Positions 20,093-29,248 of a stretch of DNA of 64,000 nucleotides are shown piece by piece. A program made the translations under genes and the position numbers. Each line of letters starts with the position of its first letter. The stretch's first letter is position 1. Origin of the DNA: Burkholderia sp. Bp9143 (GTDB lineage: Bacteria > Pseudomonadota > Gammaproteobacteria > Burkholderiales > Burkholderiaceae); assembly GCF_003853645.1 (NCBI RefSeq), contig NZ_QTPO01000002.1:124001-188000 (forward strand), given 5' to 3'. The notes under the pieces are model-generated. The model saw nothing but the letters and a program-made list of their open reading frames with translations. It did not search any database and was not told where the DNA came from.

Positions 20093-21412
20093 TCAGAGCG
20101 CGTGAGCCTGGTCGCCGGCGACCGGCGCGGCGCTGCCCTGCTCGTCCGCCACATAGCGCAGTTCGCGGTTCAGCACGCGCTTCGCGCGGGCCCGGTCGAT
20201 GTCGTTCTCCCACACGGCGACGACCACCGTCGCGACGCAGTTGCCGATCAGGTTGGTCAGCGCGCGGGCGATGCCGACGAACCAGTCGACCGGCAGGATC
20301 AGCACGAGGCCGAGCACCGGAATCGCGGGAATGGCCGACAGCGTCGCCGCGAGGATCACGATCGCCGAGCCCGGAATCCCGTGCGCGCCCTTCGACGTGA
20401 CGAGCGACACGAGCAGCACGACGATCAGGTCATGCGTGGACAGCGGCGTGTTGGTGGCCTGCGCGATGAACAGCACGGCGAGCGTCAGGTAGATCGAGAA
20501 GCCGTCGAGGTTGAACGAATAGCCGGTCGGGATGACAAGGCCGACCGTCGAATCCTTGATGCCCATGTATTCGAGCTTGCTCATCACCTGCGGCAGCACC
20601 GCGTCCGACGACGCCGTGCCGAGCACGATCGACAGTTCCTCGCGCAGGTAGCGGATCAGCTTGAACACAGAGAAGCCCGCGAGACGCATCACCGCGCCGA
20701 GCACGACCGTGACGAACACGAAGCAGCTCAGGTAGAACACCGCGACGAGGTAGCCGAGCTGCTTGAGCGACGCGACGCCGTACTTGCCGGTCGTGAACGC
20801 GATCGCGCCAAGCACGCCGAGCGGCGCGAGCTTGATGATGAAGCCGATGATGCGGAAGAACACGTGCGACAGTTCCTCGATCAGGCTGTTCACGCGCTGC
20901 GCCTTGTCGCCGAGCAGCGACAGCGCGGAGCCGAACAGCACCGCGAACACGAGGATCTGCAGGATGTCACCCTTCGCGAACGCGTCGATCGCGGTCTCGG
21001 GGATGATCTTCATCAGGTAGCCGGCCGTGTCCTTCAGGCTCTCGGCGTTCTTCGCGTACGACGAGAGCGAGGCCGCGTCGAGCGAGTGCAGGTCGATGTT
21101 CATCCCGACGCCCGGGCGCGTGAGCCACGCGAGTACCAGACCGATGCCGAGCGCGAGCGTCGTCATGATCTCGAAGTAGACGACGGCCTTCAGGCCGACC
21201 CGGCCGACCTTCTTCAGGTCGCCCGCGTTGGCCATCCCGCTGACCACGACGCAGAACACGATCGGGCCGATGACCATCTTGATGAGCTTCAGGAAGCCGT
21301 CGCCGAGCGGTCGCAGCGACTCGGCGAAATGCGGGAAGAACGCGCCGAGCGCGACCCCCAGGATTAGTGCGACGACTACCCGGCCAAACAGCGAGTTGAG
21401 GAATTTCGACAC
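20093..21412 (-). CDS. dctA: Dicarboxylate:cation symporter, DctA-like (DAACS family)
   Basis: A 439-residue inner-membrane symporter with eight or more hydrophobic segments and the DAACS signatures, including [17 protein letters not shown] and [19 protein letters not shown]. DctA imports succinate, fumarate and malate. The GTG at 21412 is preferred because GGGAG precedes it by six bases; an in-frame TTG at 21430 adds six residues. It lies 110 bp upstream of alc on the same strand. A GntR-type operator is 42 bp upstream and a divergent FadR-family gene adjoins, so local regulation is likely. In this context it could instead carry an allantoin-pathway acid. Confidence 0.85.
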   Translation of the reverse strand: MSKFLNSLFGRVVVALILGVALGAFFPHFAESLRPLGDGFLKLIKMVIGPIVFCVVVSGMANAGDLKKVGRVGLKAVVYFEIMTTLALGIGLVLAWLTRPGVGMNIDLHSLDAASLSSYAKNAESLKDTAGYLMKIIPETAIDAFAKGDILQILVFAVLFGSALSLLGDKAQRVNSLIEELSHVFFRIIGFIIKLAPLGVLGAIAFTTGKYGVASLKQLGYLVAVFYLSCFVFVTVVLGAVMRLAGFSVFKLIRYLREELSIVLGTASSDAVLPQVMSKLEYMGIKDSTVGLVIPTGYSFNLDGFSIYLTLAVLFIAQATNTPLSTHDLIVVLLVSLVTSKGAHGIPGSAIVILAATLSAIPAIPVLGLVLILPVDWFVGIARALTNLIGNCVATVVVAVWENDIDRARAKRVLNRELRYVADEQGSAAPVAGDQAHAL

Positions 21413-21453
21413 GGCGCTCTCCCGATCCAACGGTTGCAGTTTCGTCTGTTCAT

Positions 21454-21468
21454 ACTGGTAAGACCAGT
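21454..21468. promoter_or_regulatory. GntR/FadR-type operator upstream of dctA
   Basis: The perfect palindrome ACTGGT-AAG-ACCAGT matches the FadR-subfamily pattern TGGTNNNACCA. It lies 42 bp upstream of the dctA start, in the region shared with the divergent regulator. A second copy with the same GGT-N3-ACC core lies at 21628-21642. Confidence 0.7.
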
Positions 21469-21627
21469 GATGTTATGGTGGATAGTAGGAAGCCGATATA
21501 GTGGCGTCAAGGACGGATCAAATAGGGATTTCCCGGCCCCTTCGCGCCGGCTTTCGACGCACCGAACGGGGGCGGATCGTGGCTTTCCCGTAGGCCGGTC
21601 GTGCACCGCGCGCGTGCGGATTACAAT

Positions 21628-21642
21628 GCCGGTCAGACCGGC
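21628..21642. promoter_or_regulatory. GntR/FadR-type operator before the regulator gene
   Basis: The perfect palindrome GCCGGT-CAG-ACCGGC shares the GGT-N3-ACC core with the site at 21454-21468 and ends 13 bp before the chosen start of the regulator. This position would repress its own transcription. It also argues against the upstream ATG at 21626, which would put the operator inside the coding region. Confidence 0.65.
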
Positions 21643-21655
21643 CATCGTTCACATC

Positions 21656-22348
21656 ATGAAAAACGTTCCGCACACCGTGACCGACGCCGCCATCGCGACG
21701 ATCCGCGACCGGATCGAGGCAGGCGTGTATCCGGTCGGCAGCCTGCTGCCGGCCCAGCGCCAGCTCTCCGAGGAGCTGGAGATCAGCCGCGCGTCGCTGC
21801 GCGAGGCGCTCTCCACGCTCGAGGCGCTCGGGATGCTGCGCATCCGCGCCGGCAAGGGCGTGTACGTCGAAAGCGCGCAGGCGACGGCCGCCCATCCCTG
21901 GCAGTTCGCCGAGCAGTCGTCGCCGCCCGACACGTACCAGATGCGCTATGCGCTCGAAGGGTTCGCCGCGCGGATGGCCGCGCACGTCGTCACCGACGAC
22001 GACATCGCATGGTTCGAGGACAACCTCGCCGACCTGCACGTCGCGCTGACCGAAAGCGCGCTCGACGAAGCGTCGCGGCTCGACTTCGACTTCCACATGC
22101 GGATCATCCATCTCGCGGGCAACGCGGCGATCGAGTCGGTGCTGCGCAGCAGTGCGGACATCATGAAGGAAAGCCAGCGCATGCCGTTCTACCGGCGCGA
22201 GCTGCTGCTGTCGACGTGGCACGAGCACCGCGCGATCGTCGACGCGCTGATCGCCCGCGATGCGGCCGCGGCCGGCACCGCGATCGAAACGCACATCGCG
22301 AACGCCGCGCAGCGCGCGGGCATCTTCTTCCCGACACCGGGCACCTGA
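21656..22348 (+). CDS. FadR-subfamily GntR transcriptional regulator
   Basis: The 230-residue protein has an N-terminal winged helix (about residues 8-72, with LPAQRQLSEELEISRASLREAL and LEALGMLRIRAGKGVYVE) and a C-terminal FCD helical ligand domain (with the metal-binding pattern DFDFHMRIIHLAGN and EHRAIVDALIARD). It is divergent from dctA with two FadR-type palindromes between them, so it probably controls dctA and itself. The start at 21656 is not marked by a clear ribosome site; ATG at 21626 is an alternative. The ligand is unknown, possibly a C4-dicarboxylate or an allantoin-pathway acid. Confidence 0.85.
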   Translation: MKNVPHTVTDAAIATIRDRIEAGVYPVGSLLPAQRQLSEELEISRASLREALSTLEALGMLRIRAGKGVYVESAQATAAHPWQFAEQSSPPDTYQMRYALEGFAARMAAHVVTDDDIAWFEDNLADLHVALTESALDEASRLDFDFHMRIIHLAGNAAIESVLRSSADIMKESQRMPFYRRELLLSTWHEHRAIVDALIARDAAAAGTAIETHIANAAQRAGIFFPTPGT

Positions 22349-22492
22349 CGCAGTCGTCGGCCGGCGCGGCACCCGCTCTCCGGTCGTGCCGGTCATCCTC
22401 CCGACGGAGCCTGCTGATCGCCCTGTGGCTCGCCTCGCAGCGCGTCGGCGTGCGGCGAGTCACGCAGTAGTCGGCTTTCGCTCCCGCCAATG

Positions 22493-22531
22493 AAAAAGGC
22501 ACGCTCCCGCAAACCGCGGGCGTGCCTTTTT
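22493..22531. terminator. Bidirectional terminator between the GntR gene and idnD
   Basis: A 12-bp stem (22493-22504 with 22520-22531) has A5/T5 ends and an inner CCGC/GCGG stem in the loop. It lies between two convergent genes. Confidence 0.9.
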
Positions 22532-22566
22532 TGCATTGCGCGCCGTCGCGCGCCATCAGCAGACGA

Positions 22567-23625
22567 TCATGCCGCCTCGCTCGCGAAATCGATCAGCACC
22601 TTCATCGCGCGCTGCCGGTCGCCGGCCAGCTCGAACGCATGGTTCGCGTCGCGCATCGGGAACACGCCCGTCACGGCCGGGCGCAGGTCGACGCGCTGCG
22701 CATTGATCAGCTGCACCGCGAGCGCGAATTCCGCATGGAAGCGGAACGAGCCGCAGATCGACAGCTCCTTCGCGACCACGACGTTCTGCGGCAGGCTGAC
22801 GTCGCCACCGAGCCCGAGCTGCACGACGACGCCGCGCGGCCGCATCACGTCGAGGCCATCGCGCAGCGCGCGCGCATTGCCCGAACATTCGATCATCACG
22901 TCGAACGTCCCCTTGTCGGCACCGTAGCGCGCGACCCAGCCGGTGTCGGCCGCCGCGTTGATCGTATGGTCGGCGCCGAGAGCGCGGGCGACCTCGAGCG
23001 GCGCATCGACCACGTCGGTCGCGACGATCTCCGCCGCGCCGTGCACGCGCGCCGCCGCGACCGCCAGCACGCCGATCGGCCCGCATCCCGACACGAGCAC
23101 GCGCCGGCCGATCAGCGGGCCCGCGCGCGACACCGCGTGCAGCCCGACCGCGAACGGCTCGGCGAGCGCCGCGAGCGACAGCGGCACATGATCCGCCACC
23201 TTCACGCACTGCGCGGCATCGCACACGAGCGCGTTGCGAAACGCGCCCTGCACATGCGGCATGCGCATCGCGCTGCCGTAGAAGCGCATGTCGAGACACT
23301 GGTTCGGCAGCCCTTCGAGGCAGTAGCGGCACGCGCCGCACGGGCGGCTCGGATTCACCGCGACGCGATCGCCGACCTTCACCGACGTCACGTCCGGCGC
23401 GACCGCCGCCACCGTGCCGGCCACTTCATGGCCGAGCACCATCGGCTGCTGCAGCCGGATCGCGCCGAAGCCGCCGTGCCGGAAGTAATGGAGATCGGAG
23501 CCGCAGATGCCGCCGATCGCGACATCGACGCGCACCTGGCCCGGGCCGATCTCGCCCAAGTCCTGCTCTTCGAGCCGCAGGTCGTTCGGCCCGTGGATCA
23601 CGAGACACATGCAACGCATACGCAT
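22567..23625 (-). CDS. idnD: Zinc-dependent alcohol dehydrogenase, L-idonate 5-dehydrogenase type
   Basis: Oxidises L-idonate to 5-keto-gluconate with NAD(P). This 352-residue medium-chain dehydrogenase keeps the catalytic zinc site (GGICGSDLHYFRHG, GHE) and the structural zinc cysteines (RPCGACRYCLEGLPNQC). The nucleotide motif is VSGCGPIGVLAV. The ATG at 23625 has GAGGAGG upstream. It is last in a four-gene run with idnO and a transporter, which supports the idonate assignment; sorbitol or threonine dehydrogenase are weaker alternatives. Confidence 0.85.
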   Translation of the reverse strand: MRMRCMCLVIHGPNDLRLEEQDLGEIGPGQVRVDVAIGGICGSDLHYFRHGGFGAIRLQQPMVLGHEVAGTVAAVAPDVTSVKVGDRVAVNPSRPCGACRYCLEGLPNQCLDMRFYGSAMRMPHVQGAFRNALVCDAAQCVKVADHVPLSLAALAEPFAVGLHAVSRAGPLIGRRVLVSGCGPIGVLAVAAARVHGAAEIVATDVVDAPLEVARALGADHTINAAADTGWVARYGADKGTFDVMIECSGNARALRDGLDVMRPRGVVVQLGLGGDVSLPQNVVVAKELSICGSFRFHAEFALAVQLINAQRVDLRPAVTGVFPMRDANHAFELAGDRQRAMKVLIDFASEAA

Positions 23626-23635
23626 GACAGCCTCC

Positions 23636-24592
23636 TCAGACGACCGGTGTGAGCAACGGCTCGCCGGCGAAGTGCGCGGCGAGGTTGTCGCGCACGAGCC
23701 AGCCCATCGCCTGGCGCGTCTCGACGGTGCCGCTCGCATGATGCGGCTGCAGCAGCACGTTCGGCAACGCGAGAAAACGCGGGTCGATGCGCGGTTCGTT
23801 CCAGAACACGTCGAGCGCCGCGCCGGCGATCGCGCCGCGTTCGAGCGCGTCGAGCAGCGCGGGCTCGTCGACGGTCGTGCCGCGCGACACGTTCACCAGG
23901 TAGCCGCGCGGGCCGAGCGCGTCGAGCACGGCGGCGTCGACGAGATGACGGGTCGACGCGCCGCCCGCGAGCGTGACGATCAGCACGTCGCACCAGTCGG
24001 CCAGCTCGGTCAGGCGGTCGAAGAAGCGGTGCTGGCTGTCCGCGCGCGGCGCGACGTCAAAGTAGCCGAGCTCGACATCGAAGCCCGACAGCCGGCGCGC
24101 GAGCGTCGAACCGATCCGGCCGAAGCCGACGATGCCGACGCGCTTGCCGTACAGGCGCGTGACGAGCGGCATGTCACCGTCGGACCATGCGCCGGAGCGC
24201 ACGTACGCGTCGCCGGCACCGATCCGGCGCAGCAGCGCGAGCGTGAGCCCGACGCCGAGATCGGCGACGTCGCCGGTCAGCACGTCGGGGGTGTTGGTCA
24301 CGCGGATCCCGCGCTCGCGGGCCGCCGCGAGATCGATCGCATCGGTGCCGACGCCGTAGCAAGAGATGATCTCGAGCTTGGGCAGCGCGGCGATCAGCGC
24401 GGCATCGGCACCGAGGTCGCCGCGCGTCGCGATCGCGCGCACGGCGGCGCCGTGTTCGGCGAGGAACGCCGCGCGGTCGGCAGCCTCCCACAGCCGGTGA
24501 ATGTCATAGCCGGTCGACAACCATGCGTCGTCCCACGGCTGGTAGGGGCCCGTCATCAGCAGCTCGGGCCGCCGGGTCGATTCGTGCGCCAT
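23636..24592 (-). CDS. D-isomer-specific 2-hydroxyacid dehydrogenase (2-ketogluconate/hydroxypyruvate reductase type)
   Basis: This 318-residue NAD(P)-dependent dehydrogenase has the nucleotide motif VGIVGFGRIGSTLARRL. It also has the catalytic arginine region NVSRGTTVDEPALLDAL and the family's catalytic histidine in QPHHASGT. In this cluster it most likely reduces 2-keto-gluconate to gluconate (as GhrB/TkrA do), complementing IdnD and IdnO. The start at 24592 has AGGAG upstream. The next gene idnD begins only 10 bp after its stop. Confidence 0.82.
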   Translation of the reverse strand: MAHESTRRPELLMTGPYQPWDDAWLSTGYDIHRLWEAADRAAFLAEHGAAVRAIATRGDLGADAALIAALPKLEIISCYGVGTDAIDLAAARERGIRVTNTPDVLTGDVADLGVGLTLALLRRIGAGDAYVRSGAWSDGDMPLVTRLYGKRVGIVGFGRIGSTLARRLSGFDVELGYFDVAPRADSQHRFFDRLTELADWCDVLIVTLAGGASTRHLVDAAVLDALGPRGYLVNVSRGTTVDEPALLDALERGAIAGAALDVFWNEPRIDPRFLALPNVLLQPHHASGTVETRQAMGWLVRDNLAAHFAGEPLLTPVV

Positions 24593-24662
24593 TTGCGCTT
24601 GCTCCTGTCGAAAAGCGTTGAAAGTCGAATGCGTGCCGGGCCGCGTCGGCCGCCCGGCCCGT

Positions 24663-26111
24663 TCATGCATGCCGTGCGAGCGGTTCGGCATCCGGGGCCG
24701 ATTGCGCCTGCGCGGCGTCGAGCGGATCGTCGAGATCGCGGTTCAGCGTCTCCGGCATCCGCGCGGTGGTGAACAGCGTGATCAGCGTCAGCAGCACCAG
24801 GTACGCGGCGATCGGCACCCATGCACGCACGCCGGCCGCGTGATCGCCGCCGTGCAGCGCGATCACGGTCGCGATGATCGTCGCGCCGAGGAGCGGCGCG
24901 ATCCCGCCCGCGAGCACGGCCGACACTTCGCGCGAGAACGACACGCCCATGTAGCGATGCCGCGCGCCGAACAGTTCGGGCAGCAGCGCGGCCTGCGCGC
25001 CGAGCATCCCCCAGTTCGCGAAGCCCTGCGCGATCGAGATCGCGATCACGCTCGCCACCACGTTCCCTTGGCTGAAGATCCACCACACCGGAAACGCGAG
25101 CGCGAGCTGCAGCCACGCGAACATGCGGTACACGCGCACGCGGCCGAAGCGGTCGCTGAGCCGGCCCGCGAGCGGCACCGTGCACGCGCCGACGGTCGCC
25201 GCGCACACCAGCGCGAGCGCGCCGATCGGCCCCTTCATCCCGATCACGCCGGCGAGATAGCTGACCGCGAGCGCCTGGTAGATCGACGAGCCGCCGTTCT
25301 CGGCCATCCGCAGTCCGATGCCGATCAGCAGCGAGCGCTTCGAATGCCGGACCGCGCTCTTCAGCGGATTCGCCGACACCTGCGCGCGCTTCTCGAGCCG
25401 CACGAAGGTCGGCGACTCGTGCAGCCGCACGCGCATGTAGAGCCCGACCGCGACGATCACCGCGCTGAACAGGAACGGCACGCGCCAGCCCCAGCCGTCC
25501 GTCACGCGATCGATGTTCGCGAGCAGCAGGAAATAGACGGCAGCCGCGAGCACGGTGCCGAGCTGGATCCCGAGAAACGGCAGCGACGCGTAGAAGCCGC
25601 GCTTGCCCGGCGGCGCGTATTCGGTCATCAGCACCGCGGCGCCCGCCTGCTCCGCGCCGGCACCGAGGCCCTGCAGGATGCGCAGCAGCACCAGCAGCGC
25701 GGGCGCCCAGTAGCCGGCCGTCTCATAGGTCGGCAGCACGCCGATCAGCGTGCTCGCGACGCCCATCAGCAGCACCGTCGCGGTCAGCACGAACTTGCGG
25801 CCGACGCGATCGCCGAGCACGCCGAACACGACACCGCCGAGCGGGCGCACCGCGAAGCCGACGAAGTACGTGCCGAAGCTCGCGATCAGCCGCATCTCGG
25901 CGGTTTGCGCGGGAAAGAACAGCGGTCCGAAGACGAGCGCCGACGCGAGCGTGTACAGCGCGAAATCGTAGTATTCGAGCGCGCTGCCGAGCGAGCAGGT
26001 CCATGCCGCGCGGTTCAACTGCTTCGTGTCGACGCCGCGCCGCTCGACGGCGTCGACCGGCGTGCCGGGCATTGCATCGCGCCGCTGAGGCGGCGGGGAA
26101 ATGCGATCCAT
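24663..26111 (-). CDS. MFS transporter, metabolite:H+ symporter (MHS) family
   Basis: This 482-residue inner-membrane protein has 12 predicted helices and the MHS marks: an early SALEYYDFALYTLASALVFGPLFFP, the cytoplasmic loop GDRVGRKFVLTATVLLMG, and RILQGLGAGAEQAGAAVLMTEYAPPGKRG. By position it imports a sugar acid such as idonate or ketogluconate. The ATG at 26111 has AGGAG upstream. It sits between idnO and the hydroxyacid dehydrogenase. Confidence 0.85.
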   Translation of the reverse strand: MDRISPPPQRRDAMPGTPVDAVERRGVDTKQLNRAAWTCSLGSALEYYDFALYTLASALVFGPLFFPAQTAEMRLIASFGTYFVGFAVRPLGGVVFGVLGDRVGRKFVLTATVLLMGVASTLIGVLPTYETAGYWAPALLVLLRILQGLGAGAEQAGAAVLMTEYAPPGKRGFYASLPFLGIQLGTVLAAAVYFLLLANIDRVTDGWGWRVPFLFSAVIVAVGLYMRVRLHESPTFVRLEKRAQVSANPLKSAVRHSKRSLLIGIGLRMAENGGSSIYQALAVSYLAGVIGMKGPIGALALVCAATVGACTVPLAGRLSDRFGRVRVYRMFAWLQLALAFPVWWIFSQGNVVASVIAISIAQGFANWGMLGAQAALLPELFGARHRYMGVSFSREVSAVLAGGIAPLLGATIIATVIALHGGDHAAGVRAWVPIAAYLVLLTLITLFTTARMPETLNRDLDDPLDAAQAQSAPDAEPLARHA

Positions 26112-26260
26112 CGTTGTCTCCTGTCTCCTGCCTTCCGTTCCGGAACCCGGCGCGATGCGCCGGGACATCGGCCCGCTCGTGCGGCGGGCTCTTCTGGGAA
26201 TTCGGATGCCGGTGCCAGCCGGCGCAACGACGCTGCGCACGGGGCGCCAGGCGTCGCCGC

Positions 26261-27034
26261 TCAGACGGCGCTGGTCAGCCCGCCGTCGACGAACAGCGTC
26301 TGGCCGTTCACGAAGTCGGATGCGGCGGACGCGAGGAAGATCGCCGCGCCGCACAGCTCGTCGACGCGCCCCCAGCGGCCAGCCGGCGTGCGCTTGCACA
26401 GCCAGTCGGAGAACGCCGCGTCGTCGACCAGCGCGCGATTCAGTTCGGTCTCGAAATAGCCGGGCGCGAGGCCGTTCGCCTGGATGCCGTGACGCGCCCA
26501 GTCGGCGCACATCCCTTTCGTCAGCATCCGCACCGCGCCCTTCGTCGCCGCATACGGCGCGATCGTCGGCCGTGCGAGCTCGCTCTGCACCGAGCAGATG
26601 TTGATGATCTTGCCGCGGCCGCGCGCGATCATGTGGCGCGCCACCGCCTGCGCGACGTTGAACACGCCGTCGAGATTCACGCGCATCAGCGCTTGCCAGT
26701 CGTCCGGGTCGAATGCGTCGAGCGGCGCGCGGCGCTGGATGCCCGCGTTGTTCACGAGGATGTCGATCGCGCCGACGCGCGCCTCGAAATCGTCGATCGC
26801 CGCGCGCACCTGCGCGTGCTCGGTGACATCGAACACCGCATGGTCGGCCGCGAAGCCTTCCTCGCGGAACCGGCGCGCGAGCGTCGCGGCCTTCTCCTCA
26901 TTACGATCGTTGATCACGATCGCCGCACCGGCTTCCGCGAGGCCGCGGGCGAGCGTCAGCCCGATCCCGCGTCCGGAACCCGTGATCAGTGCGCGGCGGC
27001 CGTCCAGGCGGAACCGGTCAAGCGCGTTACTCAT
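26261..27034 (-). CDS. idnO: SDR family oxidoreductase, gluconate 5-dehydrogenase type
   Basis: A 257-residue short-chain dehydrogenase with the cofactor motif TGSGRGIGLTLA (about residues 18-29), NNAGIQRRAPL, and the catalytic Ser-Tyr-Lys set (ICSVQS...YAATKGA). IdnO interconverts 5-keto-gluconate and D-gluconate. It is first in the minus-strand run idnO-transporter-reductase-idnD and is divergent from a LysR regulator. Product gluconate can then enter the Entner-Doudoroff route at 2-7 kb. Confidence 0.85.
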   Translation of the reverse strand: MSNALDRFRLDGRRALITGSGRGIGLTLARGLAEAGAAIVINDRNEEKAATLARRFREEGFAADHAVFDVTEHAQVRAAIDDFEARVGAIDILVNNAGIQRRAPLDAFDPDDWQALMRVNLDGVFNVAQAVARHMIARGRGKIINICSVQSELARPTIAPYAATKGAVRMLTKGMCADWARHGIQANGLAPGYFETELNRALVDDAAFSDWLCKRTPAGRWGRVDELCGAAIFLASAASDFVNGQTLFVDGGLTSAV

Positions 27035-27184
27035 GCAAGTCTCCTCGTGCCATCGAGCCGACCGCCGGTCGCGGCCGGTCTCGCGTTGAGGGTATCTTCG
27101 GCGCTCGGCCGGGGGTTGCGCCAATGGTCTTTTTTGATCCGGTTATCATGAAATCCGATCACCATTCGCTGCCGCCCGCCCACC

Positions 27185-28075
27185 ATGGAACTCAAGCAAT
27201 TGCGCGCCTTCGTCACGCTCGCGGAAGAGCTGCATTTCGGGCGCGCCGCGCAGCGCCTGTTCATCGTCCAGTCCGCGCTGAGCATGCAGATCAAGGCGCT
27301 CGAGGAAGAGCTGGGGGCGCGCCTGTTCGAGCGCGACCGTCACAAGGTCGAACTCAGCGATACGGGGCGCGTGTTCCTGCCCGAGGCGCGGGCGACGCTG
27401 CAGCAGGCCGCGCGCGCGGAGCAGATGGCGCGGCTGTCGAGCCGCGGCGAGATCGGCACGCTGCGCATCGCGTTCGTGTCGTCGGTACTGCCGGTGCTGC
27501 TGCCGGCCGTGCTGCGCACGATGCGCGAGCGCTATCCGCTGATCACGCTCGAACTGAAGGATCTGCCGACGCCCGACCAGATCGCCGCACTGCGCGACCG
27601 GCGCATCGATTTCGGGATGATCCGGCTGCCGGCCGCGTATGCGGGCATCGACACGCGCGTGGTGCTCGAGGAAGGCTTCGTGGTCGCGCTGCCGCTCGAC
27701 CATCCGCTCGCCGCGCACGACACGATCGCGCCGTCGGCATTGCGCGGCCAGCCCGCGTTCGTGCTCGCGCGCCGCTACGCGCCCGGCTTTCACGACGACA
27801 TGCTGCTCGCGCTGAGCCGCGCGGGCACGACGCTCGAGATCGCGCAGGAGTTCGGGGAATTCACGACGATGCTCGCGCTCGTCGCGGCCGGGATGGGGAT
27901 CGGGCTGATCCCGGCGGAAGCCGCGAGCGCGCTGCCGCCGAACGTGCTCGCGCGGCCGCTCGACCTGGCCGGGCACCGGACCGGCATCGGCCTCGCCTGG
28001 ACCGACCTCGACAGCCCGCTGAAGCGCGCGTTCGTCGACGCGCTCGAACACGTGACAGGGCACGCCGGACAATAA
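27185..28075 (+). CDS. LysR family transcriptional regulator
   Basis: The 296-residue protein has an N-terminal LysR helix-turn-helix (MELKQLRAFVTLAEELHFGRAAQRLFIVQSALSMQIKALEEELGARLF pattern, residues 1-50) and a periplasmic-binding-like effector domain. The divergent position next to idnO, with 150 bp between them, makes it the likely activator of the idonate/ketogluconate cluster. The intergenic region contains an imperfect AT-centred dyad around 27133-27170 that could be its site. The effector is probably the pathway sugar acid. Confidence 0.88.
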   Translation: MELKQLRAFVTLAEELHFGRAAQRLFIVQSALSMQIKALEEELGARLFERDRHKVELSDTGRVFLPEARATLQQAARAEQMARLSSRGEIGTLRIAFVSSVLPVLLPAVLRTMRERYPLITLELKDLPTPDQIAALRDRRIDFGMIRLPAAYAGIDTRVVLEEGFVVALPLDHPLAAHDTIAPSALRGQPAFVLARRYAPGFHDDMLLALSRAGTTLEIAQEFGEFTTMLALVAAGMGIGLIPAEAASALPPNVLARPLDLAGHRTGIGLAWTDLDSPLKRAFVDALEHVTGHAGQ

Positions 28076-28104
28076 AAAACCCGGCCGCGGAATCGGGCCG
28101 GGTT
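28074..28104 (-). terminator. Terminator after gap
   Basis: The 9-bp stem AACCCGGCC (28078-28086) with GGCCGGGTT (28096-28104) gives a U-run only on the minus strand, about 47 nt after the gap stop. It overlaps the end of the convergent LysR gene. Confidence 0.85.
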
Positions 28105-28150
28105 CGTTCGCCGCGCAAGCCGCCTTGCGGCGGCCGCGCAACGTGCGGGA

Positions 28151-29161
28151 TTACTTCGCGTTTGCGAATGCGACAGCCGTATCCAGCATGCGGTTCGAGA
28201 AACCCCACTCGTTGTCGTACCAGCTCGACACCTTGACGAGGCGGCCCGACACCTTGGTCAGCGTCGCGTCGAACGTCGACGAAGCCGGGTTGTGGTTGAA
28301 GTCGATCGACACCAGCGGTGCGGTGTTGTAGCCGAGGATGCCCTTCAGCGCGCCTTCCGATGCTTCCTTCATGATCGCGTTGACTTCCTCGACCGTCGTG
28401 TCGCGCTTCGCGATGAACGACAGATCGACGATCGACACGTTGATCGTCGGGACGCGGATCGCGTAGCCGTCGAGCTTGCCGTTCAGTTCCGGCAGCACCA
28501 GGCCGACGGCCGAAGCAGCACCCGTCTTGGCCGGGATCTGGCTGTGCGTGGCCGAACGCGCGCGGCGCAGGTCTTCGTGATAGACGTCCGTCAGCACCTG
28601 GTCGTTGGTGTAGGCGTGGATCGTCGTCATCAGGCCCGTTTCAAGGCCGATCTTGTCGTGCAGCGGCTTGACGAGCGGTGCGAGGCAGTTCGTCGTGCAC
28701 GATGCGTTCGAGATCACGGTGTGCTCGGCCTTCAGCACGTTGTGGTTCACGCCGTAGACGATCGTTGCGTCGACGTCCTTGCCGCCCGGCGCCGAGATGA
28801 TCACCTTCTTGGCGCCGCCCTTCAGGTGCGCGCTCGCCTTTTCCTTGGTCGTGAAGAAGCCCGTGCATTCCATCACGATGTCGACACCGAGCTCGCCCCA
28901 CGGCAGTTCGGCCGGGTTGCGGTTGGCCAGCACGCGGATCCTGTCGCCGTTCACGATGAGGTAATCGCCGTCGACCGACACTTCACCCGGGAACTTGCCG
29001 TGCGCGGTGTCGTACTGGGTCAGGTGCGCGTTGGTCTTCGCATCGCCCAGGTCGTTGATCGCGACGATCTCGAGATCGTGCTTCTTGCCGTTTTCATAGA
29101 ACGCGCGCAGCGTGTTGCGGCCGATACGGCCGTAGCCGTTGATTGCGACGCGAATCGTCAT
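28151..29161 (-). CDS. gap: Glyceraldehyde-3-phosphate dehydrogenase, type I
   Basis: Glycolytic and gluconeogenic enzyme, NAD-dependent. It has 336 residues, the nucleotide motif [13 protein letters not shown] at residues 8-20, and the catalytic C155 in SNASCTTNC. The ATG at 29161 has GGAGATAG upstream. It follows tkt by 87 bp on the same strand, a common pairing, and handles the triose produced by eda. Confidence 0.96.
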   Translation of the reverse strand: MTIRVAINGYGRIGRNTLRAFYENGKKHDLEIVAINDLGDAKTNAHLTQYDTAHGKFPGEVSVDGDYLIVNGDRIRVLANRNPAELPWGELGVDIVMECTGFFTTKEKASAHLKGGAKKVIISAPGGKDVDATIVYGVNHNVLKAEHTVISNASCTTNCLAPLVKPLHDKIGLETGLMTTIHAYTNDQVLTDVYHEDLRRARSATHSQIPAKTGAASAVGLVLPELNGKLDGYAIRVPTINVSIVDLSFIAKRDTTVEEVNAIMKEASEGALKGILGYNTAPLVSIDFNHNPASSTFDATLTKVSGRLVKVSSWYDNEWGFSNRMLDTAVAFANAK

Positions 29162-29248
29162 GGTCTATCTCCTGATGGCTGAAAAAATTCGTTTCGTGCA
29201 GCTTCACGGTGCGACGCGCGCGCGGGGCCGCGCGCGTCGCGAATGCTT

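Noticed and set aside
21626-21655. ATG at 21626 as the start of the GntR regulator
   Set aside because: It would place the FadR-type operator inside the coding sequence, and the winged-helix domain does not need those residues.
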